Shown here piece by piece: positions 1 through 9,559 of a stretch of DNA of 64,000 nucleotides. Source of the stretch: Psychroflexus sediminis (GTDB taxonomy: Bacteria > Bacteroidota > Bacteroidia > Flavobacteriales > Flavobacteriaceae). Every line of letters begins with the position of its first letter. The stretch's first letter is position 1. The DNA lies in assembly GCF_900099815.1 (NCBI RefSeq), contig NZ_FNCW01000001.1, positions 253,933 to 317,932 of the forward strand, written 5' to 3'. Below the pieces are notes generated by a model. The model was not told the DNA's origin and searched no databases. It worked only from the letters and a program-made list of their open reading frames with translations. A program made the position numbers and the translations under genes.

Positions 1-133
1 CTACATTTACTCCCGGGAGTGGCATCCCAAGATCATCAGTCACAGTACCTGTGACAGTTTTCGTTTGTGCAAAAATTACCTGCACAACTAACACCATAAC
101 TAGTGTTAAAATTCCATTTAACTTTGTTTTCAT
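1..133 (-). CDS. SusC/RagA-family TonB-dependent receptor, N-terminal fragment (runs off window)
   Basis: The reverse strand from 133 reads a signal peptide followed by TKTVTGTVTDDLGMPLPGVNV, the start of a carboxypeptidase-D-like regulatory domain. Such domains head SusC/RagA outer-membrane receptors, which import oligomers with energy from TonB. The first 33 residues are nearly identical to those of the complete receptor starting at 7553, so this is a close paralogue. The ATG at 131-133 matches the start chosen there. Only about 44 codons are visible, so receptor type beyond the family and integrity of the rest cannot be judged. Confidence 0.85.
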   Translation of the reverse strand, partial: MKTKLNGILTLVMVLVVQVIFAQTKTVTGTVTDDLGMPLPGVNV

Positions 134-619
134 TTTAATTTTGTTAGAATTAGCCAGTGCCAATTTAATGGAATTTTATTTTTTAACAAGTTAACAGGGT
201 TAAATTAACATAATAAAGCCTGTTTAAAGTTAATTTTTAGTCAAATATAGATATGATAATAATTAAAAAATTAATGAATATCTTTTAATTTTTATTTTAT
301 TTAATATGTTTAATTAAAAAAATACTACTAATATCATAAATATTCGAATATCTGTAAAATCTCATAATTAAACCTTTTGTAAAGATTTTTGTTAAGAAGT
401 TAATATGTTGATAAGTTTCTGGATATTGAAAGTAACCAAGGAAATATTTTAAAAAATACTAGGATAGTAAGCCTTTGAGTCGCAATTTAACATAATAATT
501 GGCTTTTTGATTTGCTTCTGATGTATCATTTGTTTAGAAAATGAGAGTAAGATTTGTGGTGGTTTCATTACTGAAATGAACCTAAGAAGAGAAAATTTAA
601 AAATTGATTTAATTGAAAT
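134..619. other. AT-rich intergenic region between SusC fragment and pseudogene
   Basis: No credible ORF is present on either strand. It contains the 17-nt SusC leader element (147-163) and a TATATTTG -7-like box on the minus strand at 242-249 with no TTTG at the expected -33 position, so promoter assignment is weak. It would hold the promoter of the truncated SusC gene. Confidence 0.5.
147..163 (-). promoter_or_regulatory. Conserved SusC leader element, copy 1
   Basis: On the minus strand this reads TTGGCACTGGCTAATTC. An identical 17-mer lies at 7567-7583 before the other SusC gene. In both places exactly 13 nt separate it from the ATG, while the sequence between differs. TTGGCAC resembles the -24 box of a sigma-54 promoter, but no good -12 box follows and the site is very close to the start codon. 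Function is unknown: promoter part, translation enhancer or regulator site are all possible. Confidence 0.5.
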
Positions 620-1310
620 TTACTGGTAACTTCTGCCACAATAGTCTACAAGTTCATTATCAACAGCAGAGTTAACATTTTCGTTAACAACATTACCATT
701 AGCTGCCGTTATTTGGAAAGTAACTTCCGAATCCCAGGATCCAACTGTGTACTATAGAAATTGTTTCAGTAGAGGATAGTACTTCAAAGGTTTCTGTTTT
801 TTCAGCCCCGTCTAAAAACTCAATTTCAATTTCGGTCTCAACATCTAATGTAACAAGATGGGTTCCGCCGTTACAAACGTCACCAAAGGAATCTTGCATA
901 TCGACTGTCCAGGTTCCGGAAGCTGGAACATCCCGGATGGCATCCAAAACTCACATTGATCTGGAAATGCGATCGGTAGAAGGCACCTCCAGAAACTATG
1001 CTATTTAAGTTGGTGCTGGTAAAGACTCTGCCGTCATTCATTATTAACTCTATCCTTAAGTTGATACGATCTTCACCTTTACAGCCACCTTCTGTAAGGT
1101 TGAAAAAGTCTTCAAATTCTTGAAGAGTCAGTTCGAAATCTAAAACGGGATATTCTCTGTCTGTATTTAAATTTCCTTTAGGAAAAGATCTTAAGAATTT
1201 TTCATCTTTAGAGTTGTTATCTGGATCATCGCTTTCTATTTAAATGTCAAAGTAAGACACAAGTATATCCATCCCGTCAAAACCTTCTTTTCTTGCCAAT
1301 AATCAATAAG
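620..1310 (-). pseudogene. Decayed paralogue of the 1762-2640 lipoprotein
   Basis: Reverse-strand translation in shifting frames matches the intact lipoprotein at 1762-2640. Matching pieces include PVLDFELT..., INLRIELIMNDGRVFTSTN, SGGAFYRS, PASGTWTVDMQDSFGD and, at the end, WDSEVTFQ...LVDYCGRSYQ followed by a stop at 620. Reading is broken by an in-frame TAA at 1240-1242, a frameshift near 945 and another near 750. The signal-peptide end is not recognisable. Several independent lesions make a sequencing error unlikely. The order on the minus strand is intact lipoprotein, terminator, this remnant, second SusC, so it looks like a leftover of tandem duplication of the uptake module. Confidence 0.8.
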
Positions 1311-1701
1311 GTTTTGAATCTTGTATAGGATTTTTAAAAGAAAATCAGTCAGGCAGGAGCAGGGATAGCTTAATCATTTTCTTTTAACTTTAATTATGAG
1401 AACTTTCATAAATAAAGTCTGATCTATTAAGAAAGACTTCGTTTTGAATTCAGGTCAAAATGATAATCGGCCCGTTTAGCCCTTAAAATAAGGTTTACAG
1501 AAATCCGGATTTTTTAGGATTGACCTTTTGGTTTAATCAGATTTCAAGCGGAGATTTTAGTGGTGTGTTGCCTAGAAATCCTCTCAGTTCTTTCTTGATT
1601 ATATCCTGTCTAAGAGAAATGTCTCAGTTGAGATATTCGGTTTTGACCCCCGAAGGTTTTTGGGTGGCTAGATATTCTATGTATGTACTCTACTTTTTAA
1701 T
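1311..1701. other. Intergenic region without supported genes
   Basis: The plus-strand open frame at 1520-1768 has no recognisable domain, runs through the terminator at 1702-1735 and overlaps the lipoprotein 3' end, so I do not call it. The stretch probably contains the lost N-terminus of the pseudogene. A reverse-strand ATG near 1376 followed by hydrophobic codons and a stop may be its former signal peptide. Confidence 0.4.
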
Positions 1702-1735
1702 CATAAAAAAACCGCCTCGTATCGAGGCGGTTTCT
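1702..1735 (-). terminator. Rho-independent terminator of the SusC-SusD-lipoprotein operon
   Basis: An 11-bp stem, AAACCGCCTCG with CGAGGCGGTTT, has a 3-nt loop (1709-1733). On the minus strand it is followed by a T7 run. It lies 27 nt beyond the lipoprotein stop codon at 1762. Confidence 0.9.
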
Positions 1736-1761
1736 TACTTGTTAATTTGGTATAACGACTT

Positions 1762-2640
1762 CTATTGATAATTTCGGTTACAATAGTTGATAAGTTCAAT
1801 ACCAGCTGGTGGATTAGGACCGGCTTCTATAATTGCATTACCGTTTGAAGCGAAGACCTGAAAGGTTACTTCACTATCCCAGCTTCCTGAAGCGTACACG
1901 ATCGAAATTGTGCCGGCCGAAGATGGGACATCGAAATTAATTGTTTTGGAAGTACCGTCGTCCATCGTGTAAGAGGTTTCATTGCCATCTATGGATACAA
2001 TGAGTTCCCCGCCGTTCCATCCGTCACCGTAGGAATCCTGCATTTCAATGGTCCAGGTTCCGGATGCCGGAGTATCTGCAGGACAAACAAAATTCACGTT
2101 GTACTGGAATGGGGAACGGTAGAAAGCACCACCAGATACCACGTTGTTCACGTTGGTACTGGTAAATACTCTTCCATCATTCATCACCAACTCTAATCTT
2201 ACATTGATACGGTCTCCTCCGGTATAATCATCTGCAGTTAAACCAAAAAAGCTGTTAAACTCATCACCGGTAAACCTGAAGTCAAATACAGGATATTCAC
2301 CGCTGTTATCCAGTTCACTTGCGGGAACTGAAGTATACAATTCTTCAGGAATAGAGTTATTGATGGGGTCGTTAATATTGGTCTGATTATCAAAAAAAGA
2401 CATATAAACATCTATTCGGTCTACATCTTGTCCTCTTTGGTCTATCACTTCAGCGGCGACGGTAACCAGACTTTCTCCACCAACATTAAATTCTAAGCTG
2501 GTCTGCTCATCAATTGTTTTTAGAACAGTTCCTCGAGTCGTTCCTTCAAAAACTTCATCGATGGTTTTTTCTGTATCACTACACCCTATGATAAAGGCCA
2601 GGATTGTGATCAGACTTATTTTATTTAAAAGTGTTTTCAT
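1762..2640 (-). CDS. SusCD-associated outer-membrane lipoprotein
   Basis: This 292-residue protein starts MKTLLNKISLITILAFIIGCSD, a lipoprotein signal with the lipobox Cys at residue 20. The middle part is a beta-rich region of unknown fold. The last ~95 residues contain PASGTWTIEMQDSYGDGWNGG, a motif common in Bacteroidota surface proteins, and look like a small beta-sandwich. It follows the SusD gene by 11 nt and ends at a terminator, so it is the third gene of the operon. Surface lipoproteins in this position usually help bind the transported ligand; here that is inference. A decayed paralogue lies downstream at 620-1310. The substrate is unknown. Confidence 0.8.
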   Translation of the reverse strand: MKTLLNKISLITILAFIIGCSDTEKTIDEVFEGTTRGTVLKTIDEQTSLEFNVGGESLVTVAAEVIDQRGQDVDRIDVYMSFFDNQTNINDPINNSIPEELYTSVPASELDNSGEYPVFDFRFTGDEFNSFFGLTADDYTGGDRINVRLELVMNDGRVFTSTNVNNVVSGGAFYRSPFQYNVNFVCPADTPASGTWTIEMQDSYGDGWNGGELIVSIDGNETSYTMDDGTSKTINFDVPSSAGTISIVYASGSWDSEVTFQVFASNGNAIIEAGPNPPAGIELINYCNRNYQ

Positions 2641-2651
2641 TTTTTTTTGTT

Positions 2652-4322
2652 TTAATTATTTACAGGAAAACCACTAATTGGATTATCATCCCAAAAAACT
2701 CGTATAGTCAAATCTTCTTTCTGAGAAACATTTGGATTTGCTGTGACTTCGCCCGCCGGATACCACAATGTTCTAGGGAACGGTCCTGGGTTTGGCTCAA
2801 TATTAGGCTGAATATCTCTAGGCGCACCAGTTCTTCTGTAGAAATTATAAGCATCGGTTCCATTACCTATCAAAGATATAAAGAATTGATCACCCAAAAT
2901 ATCTAATTTTCTCAGGTCATTAGTAGAGCTAGTGAAATCTGCTATAACTTCAGCTATGTAAGCAGCATCCTGTGATTGATCCGGAATAGTGGATTCATCA
3001 AAATCCTGAGTGCTTCTGCTGGTGAAGCTTCTCACGTAATTGATGTGTTTGGTCATAGCGCTCTCCAGAAATGCCTCTGCAGATCCTGAGCCACCATACA
3101 ATGCGGCTTCAGCTCTCCAGAAGTCAACACTAGAAGCTAGAATAATAGGGGTGACTCCGTTACCTTCGGCACCATAATTATTGCCGTCTATGATTTCAAA
3201 GCTACTGTCATCAAATCGTCCTCCTGCAGGGTATATACCAAAAGCGGTTCTCAAGAATCCATCTGGTGGAATACCTTCATTGCTGCCATGATCTCTTCCC
3301 CAAAGTCCTCTGTTATTGTCTGGATAACAATATAAAATATCGTTATTGTCATAATGAGGTGGAATGGTTTGGATCACACATCTTTTTTCTTCTCCAGTAT
3401 CTGGATTAACATTAGACAGGACGTCATCCACTTGTCTGTAGAAATAGTATCTGATTCGTGGATCTTCAACACTTTGTCCATTCCTCATTCTATCCATTAG
3501 CCAGTTGGACATATACCAGGTTGCTGGTCCTCCAGGAGAATATTGCGCATTATACAACGGATGTCTGGAGTTGGGATTGTCTATATTACTTCCCCAGTTG
3601 AAGACAAAATCTTCTCCTTCCTGAATGTAGTTGCCAGTTGTAGCTATGTCATCAAAACTACCAATGGCAGCAGGGTTAACTAAGCGCTGTTGGATGTAGA
3701 TTTTCATCTTCAAAGTGTTCGCTAATCTCACCCATTTGCCGTAGTCATTATCATAGTAAAAATCATTGGCCAGGCTAACTGTCGTAGGCTGCTCAAATTT
3801 TACAATGGCATCATCCAATAAATCTAAGGCTGCCTGATATACAGTGCTTCCTTCGTCTACTGCCGGATTTAAAATGGATGGATCCAAGGCTTCGGTATAA
3901 GGAATCTTTCCGAAATAATCAACAAGCGTAACAATGAGATAGGCTTCTACGACTTCACCTACAGCTTTATGCTTTTCAAAGCCACCTTCTAAACCGTCAA
4001 TTTGTGCATTCATCCCGCGTATATCATTCATGATATCGGCATAAGCCTGGTTCCAGACACCGTTAAAGGTTGCAGGACTATATACATTCAGATAATTGAC
4101 ACCAAACATGTTTCTGATTCTTGTTAATTCAGAGCCGTAAGTTCCTATGGTATTGGTAAAGGATCCTGTTCTGATAAGAATGGCATTCATCGTTAAGTCG
4201 ATATCGGCTTGAGTTGGACTTAACGCATTTGGGTTTTCTCTTTTGTCTAATTCTACTGTTTCACAAGAGTGAAGTGTCAGAAGACTAACAGCCAGAATTA
4301 TAAAATATTTTATGTTTTTCAT
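2652..4322 (-). CDS. SusD/RagB-family nutrient-binding outer-membrane lipoprotein
   Basis: The product is 556 residues, a usual length for SusD-like proteins. It has a lipoprotein signal (SLLTLHSCET, Cys20) followed by ELDKRENPN and a helical SusD-type body, including an early YFGKIPYTEALDP segment typical of the family. SusD lipoproteins cap the SusC barrel and capture ligand at the cell surface. The gene starts 12 nt after the SusC stop, so the two are cotranscribed. No glycoside hydrolase or protease lies nearby, so the substrate class (glycan or peptide) cannot be read from context. Confidence 0.93.
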   Translation of the reverse strand: MKNIKYFIILAVSLLTLHSCETVELDKRENPNALSPTQADIDLTMNAILIRTGSFTNTIGTYGSELTRIRNMFGVNYLNVYSPATFNGVWNQAYADIMNDIRGMNAQIDGLEGGFEKHKAVGEVVEAYLIVTLVDYFGKIPYTEALDPSILNPAVDEGSTVYQAALDLLDDAIVKFEQPTTVSLANDFYYDNDYGKWVRLANTLKMKIYIQQRLVNPAAIGSFDDIATTGNYIQEGEDFVFNWGSNIDNPNSRHPLYNAQYSPGGPATWYMSNWLMDRMRNGQSVEDPRIRYYFYRQVDDVLSNVNPDTGEEKRCVIQTIPPHYDNNDILYCYPDNNRGLWGRDHGSNEGIPPDGFLRTAFGIYPAGGRFDDSSFEIIDGNNYGAEGNGVTPIILASSVDFWRAEAALYGGSGSAEAFLESAMTKHINYVRSFTSRSTQDFDESTIPDQSQDAAYIAEVIADFTSSTNDLRKLDILGDQFFISLIGNGTDAYNFYRRTGAPRDIQPNIEPNPGPFPRTLWYPAGEVTANPNVSQKEDLTIRVFWDDNPISGFPVNN

Positions 4323-4334
4323 TTTTATAATGTT

Positions 4335-7300
4335 TTAAAATGTTGCTCTTAAAGTAAATCCGTATCGCTTTCCACTAGGACCATTTAAGAAGTCAAAGCC
4401 TCTACCGTTACCAACGCCTGTTCCCACAATGTTAGGATCAAAATTGGTGCCTTCTGGCGTGTTTGGTGCATTAAAATATAGGTTATATCCTGCAACTGAC
4501 AAGGATAAGTTACCGAATGGAGTGGCTTCCAGCCAGTCTTTAGGAAAACTATAACTTAAGGACACTTCCGCTAAACGGATAAAACTGCCGTCATAAACAT
4601 TAAGTTCATCCGGACCGAAGCCTGTATTTTGAAAATAATAGGTCGAGTTATTGATCTGAACGTCGTTAGGGGCACCAGTTGTTTGATTGACACCAGGTAA
4701 AATGAACGTATCTAATCTGTTGTCTGTATCGGTGGTCACACCTCTGGCAAGTAGTGCACCTATGGTTTGGGAGTAAATGTCTCCTCCGTGCTGATAGCTG
4801 ACTAAGGCGTTGAATGTAAAATTCTTGTAGGATAATGTAGTCGCATAGTTCATCAAGAAATCTGGTGTAGCGTCTCCAATGACATTTGGACCTTGATCAA
4901 ATACATAATTACCCTGAGAATCCACCAATAAATTACCTTCATCATCTCTTGCCACAGTTGAACCTATCATAGTACTAAACGGGAAGCCCTCTATAGCAGC
5001 GTTACCAAGGTTTGAGAAACCTGAATAAGGAATCGCATTATCTACAGGGTTATCTCCTGTTTCTAAACCTAAATCGACAACATCAGATCTAATTTTAGTG
5101 TAGTTGATATTGACATCCCAGTTCAAACCTGTTCCTTCATTTTGAATCACTCTTAAACCTAAGGCACTTTCAAAACCGTAGCCCTCAATTCTACCAATAT
5201 TGAACTGAGTTGACGTAAATCCGGTAGAGGCCGCCAGAGGTCTGTTGATGATCAGGTCTGTTGTATTTCTTTCGTAATAGGAGAAATCCCAAGACACTCT
5301 GTTGTCCAGTGCTCTTGCTTCAAAGCCGACTTCGATTTCCTCATAGAGTTCGGGTCTGATTGATTCATTAGCCAAAACTCTGGATAAAGAATTGACGGCT
5401 ACCGGAGAACTTGCTCCCGGAGGCTGGAAAAACCTGGAATCAAGTGATAAGGTATTTACGGTTGGAAAGCCGGAGGCAAATCCAGCTGAAGTTCCGTAAC
5501 CAGCTCTTAATTTTAAGTAGTTTAATCCATTCTTACTTCTCAAGTCCGAAAAGGCAGAGGTAGGTAAGAATGAAACACTTGTACTCGGATAAAATTGAGA
5601 GTTGTTGACTTGATTGGAGACCCAGTCGTTACGGGCAGATAGGTTTAGATATAAGTAATCTTTATATTCTAAATCTGCAACACCATATAGACCAACTATA
5701 TTTTGAAATGTTTGGAATTGAATTGGAGATTGTTCTCTAAAATTAAAGTGTCTAAAGACATCAAAAACAATTTGTCCGGAACTGCTTACACCGTCTCTGT
5801 CATATTTATTATACCTTGATGTAGCTCCTGCGGTAAAATTAATATTTAAATCTGGAGTAAACTCATAATTTCCGTTCAGCTGAAAGTTGTGATCCCATAC
5901 AATGTTTGTGTTGGTATAGGTAGAATAGGCTCCAAGGATTGGTCCGGCAGTGGCTCCAATATTGGTACCTGTTTCATTTCGCTCAGAGTAAACATCCAGT
6001 CCTACACGATATAATAAATTCAAATTATCATTGATATCATAGGTTATGGTGTTGGACGAGTTCATTCTGGACGTTGTCTGTCTTACATAACTGTTGTTGG
6101 CCACCCAGTTCGGATTTGGGATGGCTTCATCGTTTCTGTAGTATACACTAGCTCCGGTTACTGGATTTTGAAACGGTAATTCCATTAAAGGAATGTTTCT
6201 AGGCGTGTAAAAAACATCTGCAAATACAGATAATCCTGCTCCTGAAACTCCGGAACCTGTACTACGCGCAATAGGAGGTGTTTTAAAGTCAGTCCTAGAG
6301 ACATTTATGGTACTGTTTATTTTGAATTTATTAGATAACAAAGCTCTACCACCTACAGAAAAGTTGGTTCTGGTAGTGCTGTTGTTTGGCGTAAATCCTT
6401 CGTCATCCAAATGCCCAAAGTTGACATTATAAGAAATTTTACCATCCTCTGAAGTACTGGCGATATTGACAGAAGTGTTTCTGACAATTCCAGTTCTAAA
6501 GAAATCTTTCACATTATCAGTTTGTGGTGCCCATTCTAATCTTTCTCCCTGAAATTGAGGAAAAACATTGGCCAGATTGGCTCTGTTATAAGGATGGCTG
6601 TAAGTTCCGTCATCTGCTATACCGCTTGAAGGCGCTGCCCAGCCTCCAAAGCCCTCTTCATAAAATCCTGGACCCCAGTTGGAAAAGAAATTACCGAAAG
6701 ATCCGTCAAATCCGTTACCGAAACGCTCTGAGTAATCTGGTAAGGATGCGATTTCATTAAAGAATACACCTTGAGAAACCGAAATTTCATTTTTCTTTTT
6801 AACATCTCCTGCAGACCCTGCTTTAGTGGTAATCAGAATAACTCCATTTTTACCGGCAGATCCGTAAACGGTAGCTGCAGCAAAACCTTTCAAAACAGAA
6901 ACGTTTTTGATAGAGTTCGGGTCCAGATCCAAAGATCTTGAGGATCCGGCATTACCATCCTGAAAGCTGCCCACAGCATTGGTATCATTGGAAATAGGCA
7001 CACCATCTACAATAAAGAGAGGCTGGTTACTACCGTTGATGGAAGTATACCCTCTAATGTTGATGTTGGTTGCAGAACCAGAGACCCCGCTTGAGTTGTT
7101 GATAACAACACCGGAAACTTTCCCGTTAAGCACACGGCCAAGATCTCCTTCAGCTCTTTCTTCAAGACCTTCAGAGGAAACTTCACTTACCGCGTACCCC
7201 AGAGATTTTTTCTCTCGAGATGTACCAAAGCCAACAACAACCACCTCAGAAAGGGATTCGCCGGACTCCATCTGTACGTCGATAACTTCCTGGTCACCAA

Positions 7301-7553
7301 CGGTTACAGTTTTTGTTGCAAAACCAATATAGGTAAATACAAGCTGCTGATCCGGACTCACCTCGATAGAATAATTTCCATCAAAGTCGGTTTGAGTACC
7401 TTCAACAGTCCCCTTTACTAAAACGTTTGCTCCTGGAAGGGGTAGCCCGGAGTCGTCAGTCACCGTTCCCGTGACTGTCTTTGTTTGTGCAAAGCTTAGT
7501 TGCACAACTAACACTAAGAGTAGTGTCAAAATTCCATTTAACTTTGTTTTCAT
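4335..7553 (-). CDS. SusC/RagA-family TonB-dependent outer-membrane receptor
   Basis: The 1072-residue protein starts MKTKLNGILTLLLVLVVQLSFAQ, a signal peptide. A carboxypeptidase-D-like regulatory domain follows (about residues 23-95, GTVTDDSGLPLPGANV). Then come a TonB-box-like stretch (SEVVVVGFGTSREKK), the plug with a SusC-type IRGYTSINGSNQPLFIVDG segment, and a long beta-barrel ending in aromatic Phe (GFTLRATF). I use the ATG at 7553. An in-frame TTG at 7583 adds ten residues before the signal peptide and falls in the conserved leader element. It forms an operon with the SusD and lipoprotein genes downstream and is a close paralogue of the fragment at 1-133. Confidence 0.95.
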   Translation of the reverse strand: MKTKLNGILTLLLVLVVQLSFAQTKTVTGTVTDDSGLPLPGANVLVKGTVEGTQTDFDGNYSIEVSPDQQLVFTYIGFATKTVTVGDQEVIDVQMESGESLSEVVVVGFGTSREKKSLGYAVSEVSSEGLEERAEGDLGRVLNGKVSGVVINNSSGVSGSATNINIRGYTSINGSNQPLFIVDGVPISNDTNAVGSFQDGNAGSSRSLDLDPNSIKNVSVLKGFAAATVYGSAGKNGVILITTKAGSAGDVKKKNEISVSQGVFFNEIASLPDYSERFGNGFDGSFGNFFSNWGPGFYEEGFGGWAAPSSGIADDGTYSHPYNRANLANVFPQFQGERLEWAPQTDNVKDFFRTGIVRNTSVNIASTSEDGKISYNVNFGHLDDEGFTPNNSTTRTNFSVGGRALLSNKFKINSTINVSRTDFKTPPIARSTGSGVSGAGLSVFADVFYTPRNIPLMELPFQNPVTGASVYYRNDEAIPNPNWVANNSYVRQTTSRMNSSNTITYDINDNLNLLYRVGLDVYSERNETGTNIGATAGPILGAYSTYTNTNIVWDHNFQLNGNYEFTPDLNINFTAGATSRYNKYDRDGVSSSGQIVFDVFRHFNFREQSPIQFQTFQNIVGLYGVADLEYKDYLYLNLSARNDWVSNQVNNSQFYPSTSVSFLPTSAFSDLRSKNGLNYLKLRAGYGTSAGFASGFPTVNTLSLDSRFFQPPGASSPVAVNSLSRVLANESIRPELYEEIEVGFEARALDNRVSWDFSYYERNTTDLIINRPLAASTGFTSTQFNIGRIEGYGFESALGLRVIQNEGTGLNWDVNINYTKIRSDVVDLGLETGDNPVDNAIPYSGFSNLGNAAIEGFPFSTMIGSTVARDDEGNLLVDSQGNYVFDQGPNVIGDATPDFLMNYATTLSYKNFTFNALVSYQHGGDIYSQTIGALLARGVTTDTDNRLDTFILPGVNQTTGAPNDVQINNSTYYFQNTGFGPDELNVYDGSFIRLAEVSLSYSFPKDWLEATPFGNLSLSVAGYNLYFNAPNTPEGTNFDPNIVGTGVGNGRGFDFLNGPSGKRYGFTLRATF

Positions 7554-7566
7554 TGTTAGATTATTT

Positions 7567-7583
7567 GAATTAGCCAGTGCCAA
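7567..7583 (-). promoter_or_regulatory. Conserved SusC leader element, copy 2
   Basis: This is the same 17-nt sequence as at 147-163, again exactly 13 nt before the ATG. The flanking 13 nt and the upstream DNA differ between copies, while this block and the signal-peptide codons are conserved. This suggests selection, or recent duplication with patchy divergence. Confidence 0.5.
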
Positions 7584-7672
7584 AAGTCAAAAAATAAAGT
7601 TAAACTGACAACAAAAATTGACTTTTATTTCACAGAATTATTTTTAGTTGTTAAAAAATAAAGAATAACCAA

Positions 7673-9325
7673 TTAAAAAAAGGAGGTAAAGCTGATGTGA
7701 ACTTTGGAGCTAGAGAGGGAGGTTGGTTGATTGTCAGATATAGAATTTGCTAGGATCAGCCTGAATAAACCAGCTTTGGATTTCAGGCCTAAACCAATTC
7801 CGTAGCCTAGTAAATTCTCGTTAATATTTTGAATATTATTTTCATAATACCCTAAATCTAATACGGTATTCACAAAAATATTGGAATCCAGCACATATCT
7901 ATACTCGGTTTGAAGGACGGCATACCTGTTGGCAAACAGCGAGTTTTCTACAAAACCGCGAATGGAGTTAACACCGCCAAAACGAAATAATTCATTGTTA
8001 AAAAAAGTATCTGAAATTAAGATTTCACCGTTAAGGTTAACATAAAGCTGGTTTCTGGTGTTTAATGCAAACTGATGCTGACCGCTTAGCGTGAATTTAT
8101 ACTGCTCTGATGTTTCACCTGTTTTTCTTTGGCCTAAAGCTGCTTTCAGGTGTAAAAAAGTGTCTTCGTTAAAGCCCTGTCTTGATTTTAAGTTGTAATA
8201 ATTAAATCCCAATCCGTAAAATGTAGAATTAAAGCCAGTAATCTCTGATGAAGAAGCCAATTCTCCTTCTAAATTCGTAGACTTGGTAAATTCAACTCCG
8301 CCTTCCAGGCTGATGTTTTTATCGATTTGATAATTCAAGTTTAGAAGTTGTGAAGCGTTGGAAAACGAAGAATCTCTTCTGAATAGGCGCAAGCCTGCTT
8401 CCAGGCTTAAAGGAGATTTAAAAAGAAAAGGGAGCCTGAGGTGTCCTTCAAATCTTTGCTGCCCTGTTCCGTCGTTTTTATATTGGATGTTGAGTCGTTC
8501 TCCGAAATCGAGATTATTCAGCAATACCATATTTAGATAGCCATTCAGCTGTAAATCATTTTCATCGGTACTGGCAAAGCCTAAAAATCCATCGAAACTG
8601 TTGGAGTTTACTTTTTCGAGATAGATGAATAACTCGGTTGAATCTTTTTTGAATAAAACCTCGGTTGGTTTCTTTAGGTTTATGAAGGCTATAGTGTTGA
8701 GTTGCTCGGTTTTGTTTTGAATGTCGGACTCTATGAATATGTCCCCTGTTTTCAAATTTGAAAATCGAGCTATGTACGTTTTAGACAAAGCTGAATAGCC
8801 TTTGATGTGGATTTTGTCGATAGTTCTTTGAAGTCCTGTCTGAATCCATAAATCAGCTTCGATCACAGCTTTGCCTGTGACCTTAATATTGGTGAGGGAT
8901 GTTTTTCCGAAGGAGGAGCCTTCGTTTTTCATGTTATAAACGATAGTCTCAAGAAAGTTATCCGCTTCAGAATAAGCTATATTTGCCTGATTGTTCTTAA
9001 GGCGTAAGTCTTTGGGTAAAAGAGGGGCGTGTTTCTCTTCGATGTTGATAATCAAGGAATCTATTTTTTGATTTAAATCAAGAGATACAAATAACGCATT
9101 GTTTGTGATTTTTCTTTCTTCGCTAAGAAAAGGATAGCCTGTTTGCTTCAGACTATCGAGTTTGGATTTAAGCAGGCCTTCGGCTTCCTCAAATGAGTTG
9201 AATTTTAATGCGGTCCTGTGGATTGTGGAATCTGTTTTGGTCTCCAGATGAAGAGAGACGCTTTGAGCCCATAAGGCCTTGGAAATGCCAAGAGCGATAA
9301 TAAAGAAGAGTAAGTGCTTGCTCAT
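7673..9325 (-). CDS. Omp85-superfamily outer-membrane barrel protein (BamA/TamA/ShlB-like)
   Basis: The 550-residue protein has a signal peptide ending at LWAQS. Residues ~30-240 look like two or three POTRA-type modules (for example IDKIHIKGYSALSKTYIARF). A C-terminal 16-strand-type barrel carries the family's loop-6 signature FGGVNSIRGF (about residue 460) and ends in Phe. Omp85 proteins insert or export proteins or lipids across the outer membrane. This one is shorter than BamA (about 800 residues) and is not next to skp or other bam genes, so a specialised TamA- or ShlB-like role is more likely. It stands alone, 120 nt ahead of the SusC gene on the same strand, with no terminator visible between. 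Confidence 0.85.
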   Translation of the reverse strand: MSKHLLFFIIALGISKALWAQSVSLHLETKTDSTIHRTALKFNSFEEAEGLLKSKLDSLKQTGYPFLSEERKITNNALFVSLDLNQKIDSLIINIEEKHAPLLPKDLRLKNNQANIAYSEADNFLETIVYNMKNEGSSFGKTSLTNIKVTGKAVIEADLWIQTGLQRTIDKIHIKGYSALSKTYIARFSNLKTGDIFIESDIQNKTEQLNTIAFINLKKPTEVLFKKDSTELFIYLEKVNSNSFDGFLGFASTDENDLQLNGYLNMVLLNNLDFGERLNIQYKNDGTGQQRFEGHLRLPFLFKSPLSLEAGLRLFRRDSSFSNASQLLNLNYQIDKNISLEGGVEFTKSTNLEGELASSSEITGFNSTFYGLGFNYYNLKSRQGFNEDTFLHLKAALGQRKTGETSEQYKFTLSGQHQFALNTRNQLYVNLNGEILISDTFFNNELFRFGGVNSIRGFVENSLFANRYAVLQTEYRYVLDSNIFVNTVLDLGYYENNIQNINENLLGYGIGLGLKSKAGLFRLILANSISDNQPTSLSSSKVHISFTSFF

Positions 9326-9482
9326 TGGAGGGTTTAGGAAATTTTGAATAGATTCTGAATTGATTGCATAAAAACGAAGATGTTGCTCCTATATTATAAG
9401 GACCTTCCTGCTGATTTTACGGCGACCGGGGGATGAAGGCATTTTTAATTTGTCTTAACTACTGAAAATTAATCGATTAAAA

Positions 9483-9513
9483 TTTGTTATTTAAATATAT
9501 ATATCTACATTTG
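9483..9513 (+). promoter_or_regulatory. Bacteroidota-type promoter of the ribosomal cluster
   Basis: TTTG (9483-9486), a 19-nt spacer and TACATTTG (9506-9513) match the -33 / -7 consensus of the Bacteroidota housekeeping sigma factor exactly. Transcription would begin near 9520, about 40 nt before rpsL. Confidence 0.8.
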
Positions 9514-9559
9514 CAAACCTTAAAAATAAGAGATTTTTTTAAACAATTTAAGTAAAACT

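Noticed and set aside
1396-1425. Plus-strand ATG followed by sequence resembling the start of the lipoprotein gene
   Set aside because: Similarity covers under 30 nt with gaps and ends in a stop after eight codons; most likely chance in AT-rich DNA.
1520-1768. 82-codon plus-strand open frame
   Set aside because: It runs through the operon terminator at 1702-1735 and into the antisense of the lipoprotein end, with no recognisable domain or promoter.
7554-7583. TTG start giving a ten-residue longer SusC
   Set aside because: The extension precedes a complete signal peptide and its TTG is part of the conserved leader element, which is also present before the other SusC where the frame is not shared.
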